Positions 1 to 6,715 of a stretch of 34,136 bases of DNA are shown here, piece by piece. The stretch lies in assembly GCA_002478565.1 (NCBI GenBank), contig DLPC01000005.1, positions 1 to 34,136 of the forward strand. The letters are read 5' to 3'. The notes under the pieces are model-generated. The model ran no database searches. It was given only the letters and a program-made list of their open reading frames with translations, and was not told the DNA's origin. This DNA is from Flavobacteriales bacterium UBA7468. Its GTDB lineage: Bacteria; Bacteroidota; Bacteroidia; Flavobacteriales_D; Crocinitomicaceae. Numbering within the stretch: the first letter of the stretch is position 1; the number at the start of each line of letters is the position of its first letter. Made by a program: the position numbers and the translations under genes.

Positions 1-16
1 GAAACGTTCTTTTCAT
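1..16 (-). CDS. rpmH: Ribosomal protein L34, first codons only (partial)
   Basis: Only the first five codons and one base are in the window, read on the minus strand from an ATG at 16-14. They encode M-K-R-T-F and the next base is C, as expected for the MKRTFQ start shared by nearly all bacterial L34 proteins. A well-formed Bacteroidota promoter lies directly upstream (49-79), leaving a leader of about 30 bases. L34 is a very short protein of the large ribosomal subunit. The call rests on five residues plus the promoter, so it is likely but not proven. Confidence 0.72.
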
Positions 17-48
17 GTCGTGTAGTTATTTGTAATGTTTTTGGGAAT

Positions 49-79
49 GCAAAGATAGCGATTTTTTTAGAATTTCAAA
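49..79 (-). promoter_or_regulatory. Bacteroidota-type promoter for rpmH
   Basis: On the minus strand, TTTG (79-76) is followed after 18 bases by TATCTTTG (57-50). This fits the Bacteroidota housekeeping sigma consensus, TTTG about 17-23 bases before TAnnTTTG. It points at the rpmH start at 16. Confidence 0.8.
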
Positions 80-129
80 TTCTTTACACAAAAATCATAA
101 AAAAAAGCCGGTCCCCCAAGAAAGCAAGT

Positions 130-137
130 TATTTTTG
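130..137 (+). promoter_or_regulatory. Probable -7 element for the ABC exporter gene
   Basis: TATTTTTG matches TAnnTTTG and ends 21 bases before the ATG at 159. No convincing -33 TTTG lies at the usual distance, so this is a candidate only. Confidence 0.45.
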
Positions 138-158
138 TAGTGCTAAGCGCCAAAATCC

Positions 159-1973
159 ATGATGAGACCCAAAAAGAAATCCGAGCAAAAAGTAAAGTTG
201 ACCAAAGCTAGCTGGAAGAAAGCTGGCCGCTTCTTGCGTTACCTAAAGCCCTATGCTGGAACCTATTTTATCGGTTGGATATTTCTTGTGTTGAGCACTT
301 CTGCGGGTTTGGTTTTTCCTTACTTAATGGGTAAGTTGCTCGGTACAACCACAGCAAGTCAAAACCCAGAACAAGCCATTCGCTTACTCGACCTCTCGAA
401 TGTCAATCAAATAGCCCTGGCACTTTTTGCTTTGTTTTTCTTTCAGTCGGTATTTTCATTTGTACGGGTTGTATTGTTCAATAATGTCACAGAAAATGCC
501 CTGCGCGACATGCGCAATGACGCTTTTCAAAAATTGGTCTACATGCCCATGGATTTTTTCAATCGCCAGAAGGTTGGAGAACTCACATCTAGGGTAGCCA
601 CCGACATCACGCAAATACAAGAAGTACTCAGAACTACCATTGCTGAATTTTTCAGACAAATCATCATCGTCTTTGGGGGTATCGCATTTTTGTTTTTCAT
701 TTCCTGGAAGTTGTCTTTGATCATGTTGGCTACGGTCCCAGTCATGGCCATTATTGCTGTGTTTTTTGGTCGCTACATCCGCAAACTCAGCAAAGAAGCC
801 CAAGACTACATTGCTACGTCTAATTCGATCCTAGAAGAAGCCCTAACGGGCATTGCCAATGTCAAAGCTTTTACCAACGAGTGGTTTTTATTGAACAAAT
901 ATCAAAAGTCCACGCAGCAAAGCCGCGACCTCAATGTGCGCAGTGGTATTTGGCGAGGTTTATTTGTTTCTTTCATTATTTTTTGTCTGTTTGGCGCCAT
1001 TGTATTTATCGTTTGGAAAGGCCTACTCATGACCCAAGGGCCAAACCCTGAATTGGCCTCAGAAGGCTTTTATCAGTTTGTGTTGTTTACGATCATGATG
1101 GGTGCATCTATTGGATCCTTACCCGATTTATATGCCAGCGTGCAAAAAGCGGTGGGTGCAACCGAAAATCTCTTGGATATACTCGAGGAGGATTCAGAAT
1201 GGACTGCTCAAACTACCCCAAAATCGTTGCCTTTTGACGGCTCGGTACGATTTGAAAACTTACACTTCAGCTACCCGCAGCGCGCCGATATCGAAGTATT
1301 GAAAGGGATCGATTTTACCTTGCAGCCTAATCAAACACTGGCACTAGTAGGGCAGAGTGGTTCTGGAAAGTCTACCATAGCTAATTTAGTCTTGCGCTTT
1401 TACCAACCCAGTCAGGGTCAAATTTATTTTGGTTCCACGCCAGCCACCGAATTTGATTTGCAAACTTTGCGTCAGCACATGGCAATAGTGCCTCAAGAAG
1501 TATTGCTTTTTTCAGGAAGCATCTTAGAAAATATCCGTTTTGGACGGCCAAACGCAACAGACCAAGAAGTCATTGAAGCAGCTCAAAAAGCCAATGCTTG
1601 GGAATTCATACAAGGTTTTCCGGAGCAACTTCAAACAGAGGTTGGTGACCGCGGTATTCAGCTCTCTGGTGGGCAAAAACAACGCATTGCTATTGCCCGT
1701 GCCATCCTGAAAAACCCAAGTATTTTAATTTTAGATGAAGCGACCTCAGCCCTAGATTCAGCCTCTGAGAAGTTGGTTCAAGATGCGCTTGAAGAACTCA
1801 TGAAAGGTCGTACCTCAATAGTGATAGCCCACCGTTTATCAACCATTAAGCAAGCCAATCAAATATTAGTCCTGCATGAAGGAACAATTGTTGAAAGTGG
1901 CGATCATCAGACACTGATGGCTCAAAATGGTCAGTATGCTGCGTATGTGGCACAACAGAATATCCAAGAATAA
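159..1973 (+). CDS. ABC exporter, fused permease and ATPase (MsbA-like)
   Basis: A 604-residue half-transporter with the exporter order: six-helix membrane domain (about residues 25-330), then a nucleotide-binding domain. Visible ATPase motifs are Walker A GQSGSGKST near 398-406, the Q-loop IVPQE near 443, the signature LSGGQKQR near 502, Walker B ILILDEATSALD near 523 and the H-loop IAHRLS near 556. Such proteins work as homodimers in the inner membrane. Close families carry lipid A/lipid (MsbA) or drugs, and the substrate cannot be read from sequence. Two adjacent ATGs (159 and 162) could both start it; the difference is one residue. It stands alone, divergent from rpmH and convergent with ftsY, whose stop is 26 bases away. 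Confidence 0.93.
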   Translation: MMRPKKKSEQKVKLTKASWKKAGRFLRYLKPYAGTYFIGWIFLVLSTSAGLVFPYLMGKLLGTTTASQNPEQAIRLLDLSNVNQIALALFALFFFQSVFSFVRVVLFNNVTENALRDMRNDAFQKLVYMPMDFFNRQKVGELTSRVATDITQIQEVLRTTIAEFFRQIIIVFGGIAFLFFISWKLSLIMLATVPVMAIIAVFFGRYIRKLSKEAQDYIATSNSILEEALTGIANVKAFTNEWFLLNKYQKSTQQSRDLNVRSGIWRGLFVSFIIFCLFGAIVFIVWKGLLMTQGPNPELASEGFYQFVLFTIMMGASIGSLPDLYASVQKAVGATENLLDILEEDSEWTAQTTPKSLPFDGSVRFENLHFSYPQRADIEVLKGIDFTLQPNQTLALVGQSGSGKSTIANLVLRFYQPSQGQIYFGSTPATEFDLQTLRQHMAIVPQEVLLFSGSILENIRFGRPNATDQEVIEAAQKANAWEFIQGFPEQLQTEVGDRGIQLSGGQKQRIAIARAILKNPSILILDEATSALDSASEKLVQDALEELMKGRTSIVIAHRLSTIKQANQILVLHEGTIVESGDHQTLMAQNGQYAAYVAQQNIQE

Positions 1974-1999
1974 AAAGGAAGTTGCTTTTTGACTAAGAA

Positions 2000-2986
2000 T
2001 TAATCTTTGGTATTGAACAAAGATTCTACAAAAGTCTTGCGATCAAAAAGCTGGAGGTCGGTCATTTTTTCACCAACGCCAATATATTTCACAGGAATTT
2101 TCATTTGATCTGAAATACCGATGATCACACCACCTTTGGCTGTGCCGTCGAGTTTGGTTACGGCCAAGGCATTGATGTCTGTGGCTTGCGCAAATTGCTT
2201 GGCTTGTTCAAAAGCATTTTGCCCCGTGGAGCCGTCTAGAACTAATAAAATTTCATGAGGCGCACCCGGAACTACTTTGTCCATGACACGCTTGATTTTT
2301 GAAAGCTCTTGCATCAAATTGACCTTATTATGCAAACGCCCTGCCGTATCGATGATCACGACGTCGGCGCCCTGTGCTTTTGCTGATTGCAAGGCGTCAA
2401 AAGCAACACTAGCAGGGTCTGCACCCATTCCTTGCTGAACAATTGGTACACCAACGCGTTCAGACCAAATGATAAGTTGGTCTACAGCAGCTGCTCTGAA
2501 GGTATCAGAAGCGCCTAAAACAACCTTTAGACCGGCTTGTTTCATTTGATAGGCGAGCTTGCCAATAGTAGTGGTTTTGCCAACACCATTGACACCAACT
2601 ACCATCAAAACATAAGGATTGCCATCTGCAGGTTTGTCTACTTTGAGCTGGCCATGGTAATTGGCAGCATTTTCTTCTAGTAACGCAATGATTTCATCGC
2701 GCAATATTTGGTTGAGCTCCTCGGAGTTAATGACGCGGTCACGCGAAACGCGGCTTTCAATGCGCTCAATAATTTTTAAGGTGGTTTCAACACCGACATC
2801 TGCGGTAATGAGGATTTCTTCGAGTTCGTCAAGAACGTCTTGATCAACACGGCTTTTTCCAATGAGCACGCGTGTGAGCTTAGAGAAAAACGTTTGTTTG
2901 GTTTTCTCTAGTCCTTGTTCGAGCGATTCTTTTTGCTCGGGTTCAAGGTTTTCTTTTTTAGACTTAAAAAAATCAAATATGCCCAT
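2000..2986 (-). CDS. ftsY: Signal recognition particle receptor FtsY
   Basis: A 328-residue SRP GTPase that docks ribosome-SRP complexes at the membrane. The acidic A domain is reduced to about 35 residues, with a basic amphipathic start MGIFDFFKSKK, as in short FtsY proteins. The NG domain follows, with G1 GVNGVGKTT at 131-139, the DTFRAAA insertion-box motif at 161-167, G3 DTAGR at 213-217, G4 TKLD at 277-280 and the closing GVGEKMTDL at 303-311. All GTPase motifs are intact. It lies downstream of rpmB-rpmG-DUF4295 but a terminator at 2997-3028 separates them, so it may have its own promoter or depend on read-through. Confidence 0.97.
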   Translation of the reverse strand: MGIFDFFKSKKENLEPEQKESLEQGLEKTKQTFFSKLTRVLIGKSRVDQDVLDELEEILITADVGVETTLKIIERIESRVSRDRVINSEELNQILRDEIIALLEENAANYHGQLKVDKPADGNPYVLMVVGVNGVGKTTTIGKLAYQMKQAGLKVVLGASDTFRAAAVDQLIIWSERVGVPIVQQGMGADPASVAFDALQSAKAQGADVVIIDTAGRLHNKVNLMQELSKIKRVMDKVVPGAPHEILLVLDGSTGQNAFEQAKQFAQATDINALAVTKLDGTAKGGVIIGISDQMKIPVKYIGVGEKMTDLQLFDRKTFVESLFNTKD

Positions 2987-2996
2987 GATCTAAGGT

Positions 2997-3028
2997 ATAA
3001 AAAAAAAGCTCCCAACATGGAAGCTTTT
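2997..3028 (-). terminator. Rho-independent terminator after the rpmB-rpmG-DUF4295 operon
   Basis: Read on the minus strand, AAAAGCTTCC and GGGAGCTTTT form a 10-bp stem with one G-U pair around a 5-base loop, followed by a run of T. It sits 20 bases after the DUF4295 stop and just before the ftsY start. Confidence 0.8.
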
Positions 3029-3047
3029 AAAGGGAATGCACAACGAA

Positions 3048-3203
3048 TTAGCTTTTAGTAAACCAATCTTTTACTTTGTCGTTGTGTACGATTTCTTCTT
3101 TAAAGGTATAAGCGCCTGTTTTATCAGACTTCACCATTTTGATGACCTTTGTATGTTCTTTACCTCCACCTTTTTGGAGCGATGCAACTACTTTCTTTGC
3201 CAT
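3048..3203 (-). CDS. DUF4295 small basic protein in the ribosomal operon
   Basis: A 51-residue basic protein beginning MAKKVVASLQKGGGKEHTKV and ending DWFTKS. It starts 6 bases after the rpmG stop. This family is characteristic of Bacteroidota and sits at this place behind rpmB and rpmG, which suggests a role at the ribosome, but no function has been established as far as I know. About 11 of 51 residues are lysine, compatible with RNA binding. There are no cysteines and no signal peptide. The frame overlaps a longer spurious frame on the other strand, so it is easy to miss. The family call is from recognition of sequence and context. Confidence 0.88.
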   Translation of the reverse strand: MAKKVVASLQKGGGKEHTKVIKMVKSDKTGAYTFKEEIVHNDKVKDWFTKS

Positions 3204-3209
3204 GTCTTA

Positions 3210-3398
3210 TTATTTAATTTCTTTATGGACAGTCATGCGCTTGAGGATCGGGTTGTATTTTTTAATTTCCATACGATCCGGCGTGTTCTTACGATTCTTG
3301 GTAGTAATGTAACGTGATGTACCTGGCATACCTGATTCTTTGTGCTCGGTGCACTCGAGAATTACTTGGATGCGGTTACCTTTACTCTTCTTAGCCAT
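3210..3398 (-). CDS. rpmG: 50S ribosomal protein L33
   Basis: A 62-residue basic protein with the L33 core, including the stretch SRYITTKNRKNTPDR and the ending KKYNPILKRMTVHKEIK. Only one cysteine (C16) is present, so this is the form that does not bind zinc; the paired CxxC motifs of the zinc form are absent. It is the second gene of the rpmB-rpmG-DUF4295 operon, 31 bases after rpmB. Confidence 0.97.
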   Translation of the reverse strand: MAKKSKGNRIQVILECTEHKESGMPGTSRYITTKNRKNTPDRMEIKKYNPILKRMTVHKEIK

Positions 3399-3429
3399 TT
3401 TCTAACTTTTAATTCTGTTTCGCAACAGG

Positions 3430-3666
3430 TTATTTTAAAAACCCTTTTTGGCGTGCTTCTTTCAAGCAAGCTGAGATTCCTTTTTTATTGATGGTGCGCA
3501 AGGCAGCCGCAGAAATCTTTAAAGTGATATAATTATCTTCTTCAGGAACGAAAAACTTCTTCGTGATCAAGTTCGGATAAAAACGACGCTTGGTCTTGCG
3601 ATTTGAGTGCGATACGTTGTTTCCAACCATCACTGACTTTCCTGTTAACTGACAAACTCGTGACAT
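3430..3666 (-). CDS. rpmB: 50S ribosomal protein L28
   Basis: A 78-residue protein starting MSRVCQLTGKSVMVGNNVSH with the RRFYPNL core, matching L28 over its full usual length. C5 is the only cysteine outside C67, so it is also a zinc-free form, as with the adjacent L33. It is the first gene of the operon and is served by the promoter at 3702-3732, with a leader of roughly 30 bases. Confidence 0.97.
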   Translation of the reverse strand: MSRVCQLTGKSVMVGNNVSHSNRKTKRRFYPNLITKKFFVPEEDNYITLKISAAALRTINKKGISACLKEARQKGFLK

Positions 3667-3701
3667 GTCTAAATTATTACGTGTAATTACAAAAGCGGAT
3701 G

Positions 3702-3732
3702 CAAAGATAACAACTTTTTACAATTCCACAAA
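3702..3732 (-). promoter_or_regulatory. Bacteroidota-type promoter of the rpmB operon
   Basis: On the minus strand TTTG (3732-3729), a 19-base spacer and TATCTTTG (3709-3702) give an essentially consensus promoter about 36 bases before the rpmB ATG. A DnaA-box-like 9-mer (3737-3745) lies just upstream of the -33 element. Confidence 0.82.
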
Positions 3733-3772
3733 ACCCTTATCCACAATTTAGCAGCCTTTTTCAACAAAACTT

Positions 3773-4675
3773 TTATTTCTGCTGATTTCGAGGATGAAAA
3801 TTCAAAATAGCCTTGCGTAAAAAACGCTGGTCTAAATGCGTGTAAATCTCTGTGGTTGTGATAGATTCATGCCCAAGCATTTCTTGAACGGCACGTAAAT
3901 TAGCTCCTCCTTCAATAAGGTGTGTGGCAAAACTATGTCGAAAAGTATGGGGCGAAATATTTTTTTTGAGCCCAATTTGAGCGGCAAGTTGCTTGATGAT
4001 TGTAAAAACCATGACCCTCGTCAATTGGGCGCCCCGTCGGTTCAAAAATACAAATTGTTCGTTTCCGGCTTGAATCTGAAGTTGGCTCCGCCCCTCTCGT
4101 TGATACGCCCTAATTTCCTGTTCAACTTGTGCAGAAACTGGCACCAGCCGTTCTTTATTGCCTTTTCCGATGACCCGTATAAAACCTTCGTCAAAATAAA
4201 GATCCGCGAAGCGCAAACCAATCAATTCTGATACTCGAAGCCCGCAACTATACAGCGTTTCTATCATCGCATGATTCCTTGCGCCTTCTGGTTTGGATAA
4301 ATCAATGGCTGCCAAAAGGGCGTCTATTTCGTTCATTTCAAGCACTTCGGGTAATTTCTTGCCTAGCCTTGGCTGCTCAAGTAACTCGGAGGGGTCCGTG
4401 TTGCTGTATTGCTCTAAGAGCAGAAAACGATAAAATTGTTTGATCCCAGAAATGATTCGTGCCTGGCTTCTGGCGCTTAGCCCGAGGTCATAAAGGTTAG
4501 CGACAAAAGTTTTGAGCTGTTCATAGGTAATGTGCTCTGGGCGCAATTTGTCGTCTTCAACATATTGTGCTAACAACGAAACATCGCGTTGGTAGGCCAT
4601 AATAGAATTTTCAGCCAAACCCTTTTCTATTTTTAGGTATGAAACAAAATCCTTAATATAGCGTTCCCAATGCAT
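3773..4675 (-). CDS. xerD: Tyrosine recombinase XerD/XerC
   Basis: A 300-residue site-specific recombinase that resolves chromosome dimers at dif with a partner Xer protein. It has the SAM-like core-binding domain (about 1-90) and the catalytic domain. The full catalytic set is visible: R147 (in SCGLRVSEL), K171 (GKGNKER), H243 and R246 (HTFRHSFATH), H269 (LGHES) and the nucleophile Y278 (EIYTHL). It is a chromosomal housekeeping type, not a phage integrase, judged by length and lack of mobile neighbours. XerC and XerD cannot be told apart safely here. The start lies 5 bases from the aroQ start on the other strand. Confidence 0.93.
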   Translation of the reverse strand: MHWERYIKDFVSYLKIEKGLAENSIMAYQRDVSLLAQYVEDDKLRPEHITYEQLKTFVANLYDLGLSARSQARIISGIKQFYRFLLLEQYSNTDPSELLEQPRLGKKLPEVLEMNEIDALLAAIDLSKPEGARNHAMIETLYSCGLRVSELIGLRFADLYFDEGFIRVIGKGNKERLVPVSAQVEQEIRAYQREGRSQLQIQAGNEQFVFLNRRGAQLTRVMVFTIIKQLAAQIGLKKNISPHTFRHSFATHLIEGGANLRAVQEMLGHESITTTEIYTHLDQRFLRKAILNFHPRNQQK

Positions 4676-4680
4676 CCTTT

Positions 4681-5088
4681 ATGAACTTACTCGTTGTCAA
4701 CGGCCCAAATTTAAATTTACTCGGCACCCGAGAAACACAAATATATGGGAATGTCACGTTCGAAGCATATTTCGAATCCTTGAAAGCCAACAGTAAGCAT
4801 ACTTTACATTATTTTCAGTCCAATATTGAAGGAGAGCTGATCGATTGTTTGCAAAAAGCGCAAGTTGACGGCATCATACTGAATGCCGGTGGCTATACGC
4901 ACACGAGCGTAGCACTGCGCGATTGCATCGCTGCAATCGACATACCAGTCATTGAGGTGCACATCTCAAACATCAGTGCCCGTGAAAGTTTCAGACATGA
5001 TTCACTACTGAGCCCTGTCTGCAAAGGCTGTATTTTTGGCTTTGGTCTAGCAGGGTATCAATTGGCAATCCAAGCATTTGAACTCTAA
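4681..5088 (+). CDS. aroQ: 3-dehydroquinate dehydratase, type II
   Basis: A 135-residue enzyme that dehydrates 3-dehydroquinate to 3-dehydroshikimate in the shikimate pathway. By comparison with the Mycobacterium tuberculosis enzyme, all active-site residues are in place: R17, catalytic Y22, N68, H74, H94, R101 and R105, within the motifs NGPNLNLLG, NAGGYTHTSVALRD and EVHISN. Length is slightly short of the usual 140-150. The start codon directly abuts the xerD start region, so its promoter must lie inside xerD; a near-match TATTTTTA at 4629-4636 is one candidate. It is not in an operon with other shikimate genes. Confidence 0.95.
   Translation: MNLLVVNGPNLNLLGTRETQIYGNVTFEAYFESLKANSKHTLHYFQSNIEGELIDCLQKAQVDGIILNAGGYTHTSVALRDCIAAIDIPVIEVHISNISARESFRHDSLLSPVCKGCIFGFGLAGYQLAIQAFEL
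4706..4741 (-). promoter_or_regulatory. Candidate xerD promoter inside aroQ
   Basis: On the minus strand TTTG (4741-4738), 24 bases and TAAATTTG (4713-4706) resemble the Bacteroidota promoter, with a spacer one base longer than usual. It would give xerD a leader of about 27 bases. It lies in the aroQ codons for the conserved NGPNLNLLG segment, so chance resemblance is possible. Confidence 0.4.
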
Positions 5089-5191
5089 ATTTCTTGGCAT
5101 CAAGCAAAGGCAAAAGCCCTTGGTTTTGAGTAAGCCCAAAAGTGAGTTTTAAGTCGCGATGCTCTTTTCAAGTTTAAACTTCGTATTTCAT

Positions 5192-5199
5192 TAAATTTG
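5192..5199 (+). promoter_or_regulatory. Probable -7 element of the ZIP transporter gene
   Basis: TAAATTTG matches TAnnTTTG and ends 22 bases before the ATG at 5222. No clear TTTG lies at the -33 position. The rest of 5089-5221 shows nothing that I can interpret. Confidence 0.45.
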
Positions 5200-5221
5200 C
5201 TTTGAATTGAAAAAATAAGAT

Positions 5222-6046
5222 ATGCAACAAATAGAAAACTTTTTTCAACACATTGATCCCGTTTTTGCTGCATTCTTAGCGACTACCTTTACGTGGTTGG
5301 TAACAGCAGCGGGTGCCAGTTTGGTCTTCTTTTTTAAGTCTATGCACCGCGGTTTGCTCGATGGCATGCTCGGATTTACAGGAGGAGTTATGGTTGCGGC
5401 AAGTTTTTGGTCTTTACTCATGCCATCCATTGATTTATCTGAGCGTTTGTACCCGAGTGCACCCTGGATGCCAGCGGCTGTTGGTTTTTTAACAGGAGCA
5501 CTTTTTTTATTCTTTCTAGATAAGAAATTACCGCACTTACACATCAATTTTAATGAAAATGAGACAGAAGGTGTCAAAACGCAGCTGCACAAAACAACAC
5601 TTTTAGTACTTGCTATTACCTTACATAATATACCCGAGGGCCTGGCAGTAGGTGTTTTGTTTGGTGCCGCGGCAAATGGCATGGAAGGGGCCACAATAGC
5701 TGGTGCAGTCGCGCTTGCCATCGGTATCGGTATTCAGAATTTTCCTGAAGGTTTTGCGGTTGCAATGCCGCTACGCAGGGCAGGAGCGAGCCGCATGAAA
5801 AGTTTTATGTACGGCCAGCTTTCGGCAATAGTTGAGCCCATTGCGGGTGTTATTGGCGCGATTGCGGTAATTTATATGGAACCCATTTTGCCCTTTGCGC
5901 TTTCTTTTGCCGCCGGCGCCATGATCTTTGTAGTGGTCGAGGAGGTTATTCCGGAAACGCAGCGCGATAAATACACAGACATTGCAGTACTCGGATTCAT
6001 CGGAGGTTTTCTTGTGATGATGATCCTAGATGTAGCCTTGGGGTAG
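5222..6046 (+). CDS. ZIP family divalent metal transporter (GufA-like)
   Basis: A 274-residue inner-membrane protein with about eight hydrophobic segments. The ZIP metal-site helices are visible as HNIPEG at 135-140 (TM4) and QNFPEG at 172-177 (TM5), followed by an EEVIPE motif near 240. A short acidic/histidine-rich loop (PHLHINFNENETE, about 104-116) precedes TM4, where ZIP proteins usually carry their variable loop. The second motif with NFPEG and the 270-residue size point to the GufA/prokaryotic branch, which takes up zinc and other divalent metals. Substrate and direction cannot be decided from sequence. It is a single gene convergent with the toxin gene, whose stop is 1 base away. Confidence 0.9.
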   Translation: MQQIENFFQHIDPVFAAFLATTFTWLVTAAGASLVFFFKSMHRGLLDGMLGFTGGVMVAASFWSLLMPSIDLSERLYPSAPWMPAAVGFLTGALFLFFLDKKLPHLHINFNENETEGVKTQLHKTTLLVLAITLHNIPEGLAVGVLFGAAANGMEGATIAGAVALAIGIGIQNFPEGFAVAMPLRRAGASRMKSFMYGQLSAIVEPIAGVIGAIAVIYMEPILPFALSFAAGAMIFVVVEEVIPETQRDKYTDIAVLGFIGGFLVMMILDVALG

Positions 6047-6047
6047 G

Positions 6048-6380
6048 TCAATAAGTTAAAATTTCTTGTAAATTTTTGTGGAGCAGTTTAATTTGCTCTT
6101 TTTCTATGTTTCCGATTTTTTCGATGAGTCTTTCTTTGGCTAAAGACCTGATGTGAAAGGTGTATATTTCGGAGGTTGATTTTAAACCATTTTTGGGAGT
6201 AGGTGTGAGTACGATATTACCTTTATAATTTTTGATTTTGCTAGAGAGCGGTAAGCAGATTACAAGCGGGGTATAGGTATTGAGAAGATTGCCACTGAGT
6301 ATCAAAACAGGGCGGAACCCAGCTTGCTCGCTACCTCTAGTAGGATCTAAATTAGCGGACCAAATTTCACCTTGTCTCAT
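6048..6380 (-). CDS. PemK/MazF-type toxin (mRNA endoribonuclease)
   Basis: A 110-residue protein with the PemK/MazF fold signature at the start, MRQGEIWSANLDPTRGSEQ followed by GFRPVLILS, and the later LPLSSKI strand, the region that carries the catalytic Ser/Thr in this family. Known members cleave mRNA at short sites and are held inactive by a partner antitoxin. It overlaps the upstream antitoxin gene by 14 bases, the usual antitoxin-first order with translational coupling. The frame is intact. Confidence 0.88.
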   Translation of the reverse strand: MRQGEIWSANLDPTRGSEQAGFRPVLILSGNLLNTYTPLVICLPLSSKIKNYKGNIVLTPTPKNGLKSTSEIYTFHIRSLAKERLIEKIGNIEKEQIKLLHKNLQEILTY

Positions 6381-6621
6381 GATCGTCGAGCTGGTTTAAT
6401 TGCGTAAAATAAGCGTGCATCCCCTCTTCAGCAAGCTGTAGGATGTCCGTGTCTTCGCTCATTTGTTGATATGACTTGATATAGGAGACTTTATTCAATT
6501 GCTCAAGATAAAGCAGGAGGGCTTTTTCGATGATCTTGTTTTTAGGGACTTTTAATTCGGTAGCTTTATTTGAAAGTGCCTCAAAAAGTGGGTCGGGAAG
6601 AGAGCTTGTGAAAACTTGCAT
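6367..6621 (-). CDS. Antitoxin, ribbon-helix-helix type (partner of the PemK-like toxin)
   Basis: An 84-residue protein. The N-terminal 45 residues (MQVFTSSLPDPLFEALSNKA, then LKVPKNKIIEKALLLYLEQL) fit a ribbon-helix-helix fold: a short beta strand and two helices around a basic turn. The acidic remainder (SEDTDILQLAEEG) would be the toxin-binding tail. It is first in a two-gene operon. An 8-bp palindrome overlapping its start codon (6620-6640) is a plausible site of autoregulation. The assignment as antitoxin rests on fold-like pattern and position. Confidence 0.8.
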   Translation of the reverse strand: MQVFTSSLPDPLFEALSNKATELKVPKNKIIEKALLLYLEQLNKVSYIKSYQQMSEDTDILQLAEEGMHAYFTQLNQLDDHETR

Positions 6622-6640
6622 ATTTATAATATATAAATAT
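6620..6640. promoter_or_regulatory. Palindrome at the antitoxin start, possible operator
   Basis: ATATTTAT and ATAAATAT form a perfect 8-bp inverted repeat around AATAT, reaching into the start codon of the antitoxin gene. Ribbon-helix-helix antitoxins normally bind short inverted repeats at their own promoter. The sequence is entirely A/T, which raises the chance of coincidence. Confidence 0.5.
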
Positions 6641-6668
6641 AAAATTAGTCAATTGGAAATACAACTCC

Positions 6669-6698
6669 AAAAAAAAGCCTCCCAAAATGGAAGGCTTT
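6669..6698 (-). terminator. Rho-independent terminator of the rocD-phosphohexomutase operon
   Basis: On the minus strand AAAGCCTTCC and GGGAGGCTTT pair (one G-U) around a 5-base loop and are followed by 8 T. It lies 18 bases after the phosphohexomutase stop and has the same architecture as the terminator at 2997-3028. Confidence 0.85.
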
Positions 6699-6715
6699 AA
6701 GGAATTTTGTGCAAG

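Noticed and set aside
101..125. The A-run and GCCGG/CCCCC stretch as a terminator
   Set aside because: No complementary arm for a stable stem could be found on either strand.
3036..3317. A 93-codon open frame on the plus strand
   Set aside because: It lies antisense to DUF4295 and rpmG, which are clear genes on the other strand; its protein is a cysteine- and phenylalanine-rich sequence without any family features.
3773..4675. The tyrosine recombinase as an integrase of a mobile element
   Set aside because: Length, motifs and housekeeping neighbours fit chromosomal XerC/XerD; no attachment repeats, tRNA or phage genes are nearby.
5089..5221. Possible tRNA or small RNA between aroQ and the ZIP gene
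   Set aside because: No cloverleaf arms, no CCA end and no stable long hairpin are visible; only weak short repeats and a -7-like element.
5245..5721. A 158-codon open frame on the minus strand
   Set aside because: It is antisense to the ZIP transporter gene, whose motifs are unmistakable. The product is a low-complexity Ala/Pro/Lys sequence, typical of an antisense shadow.
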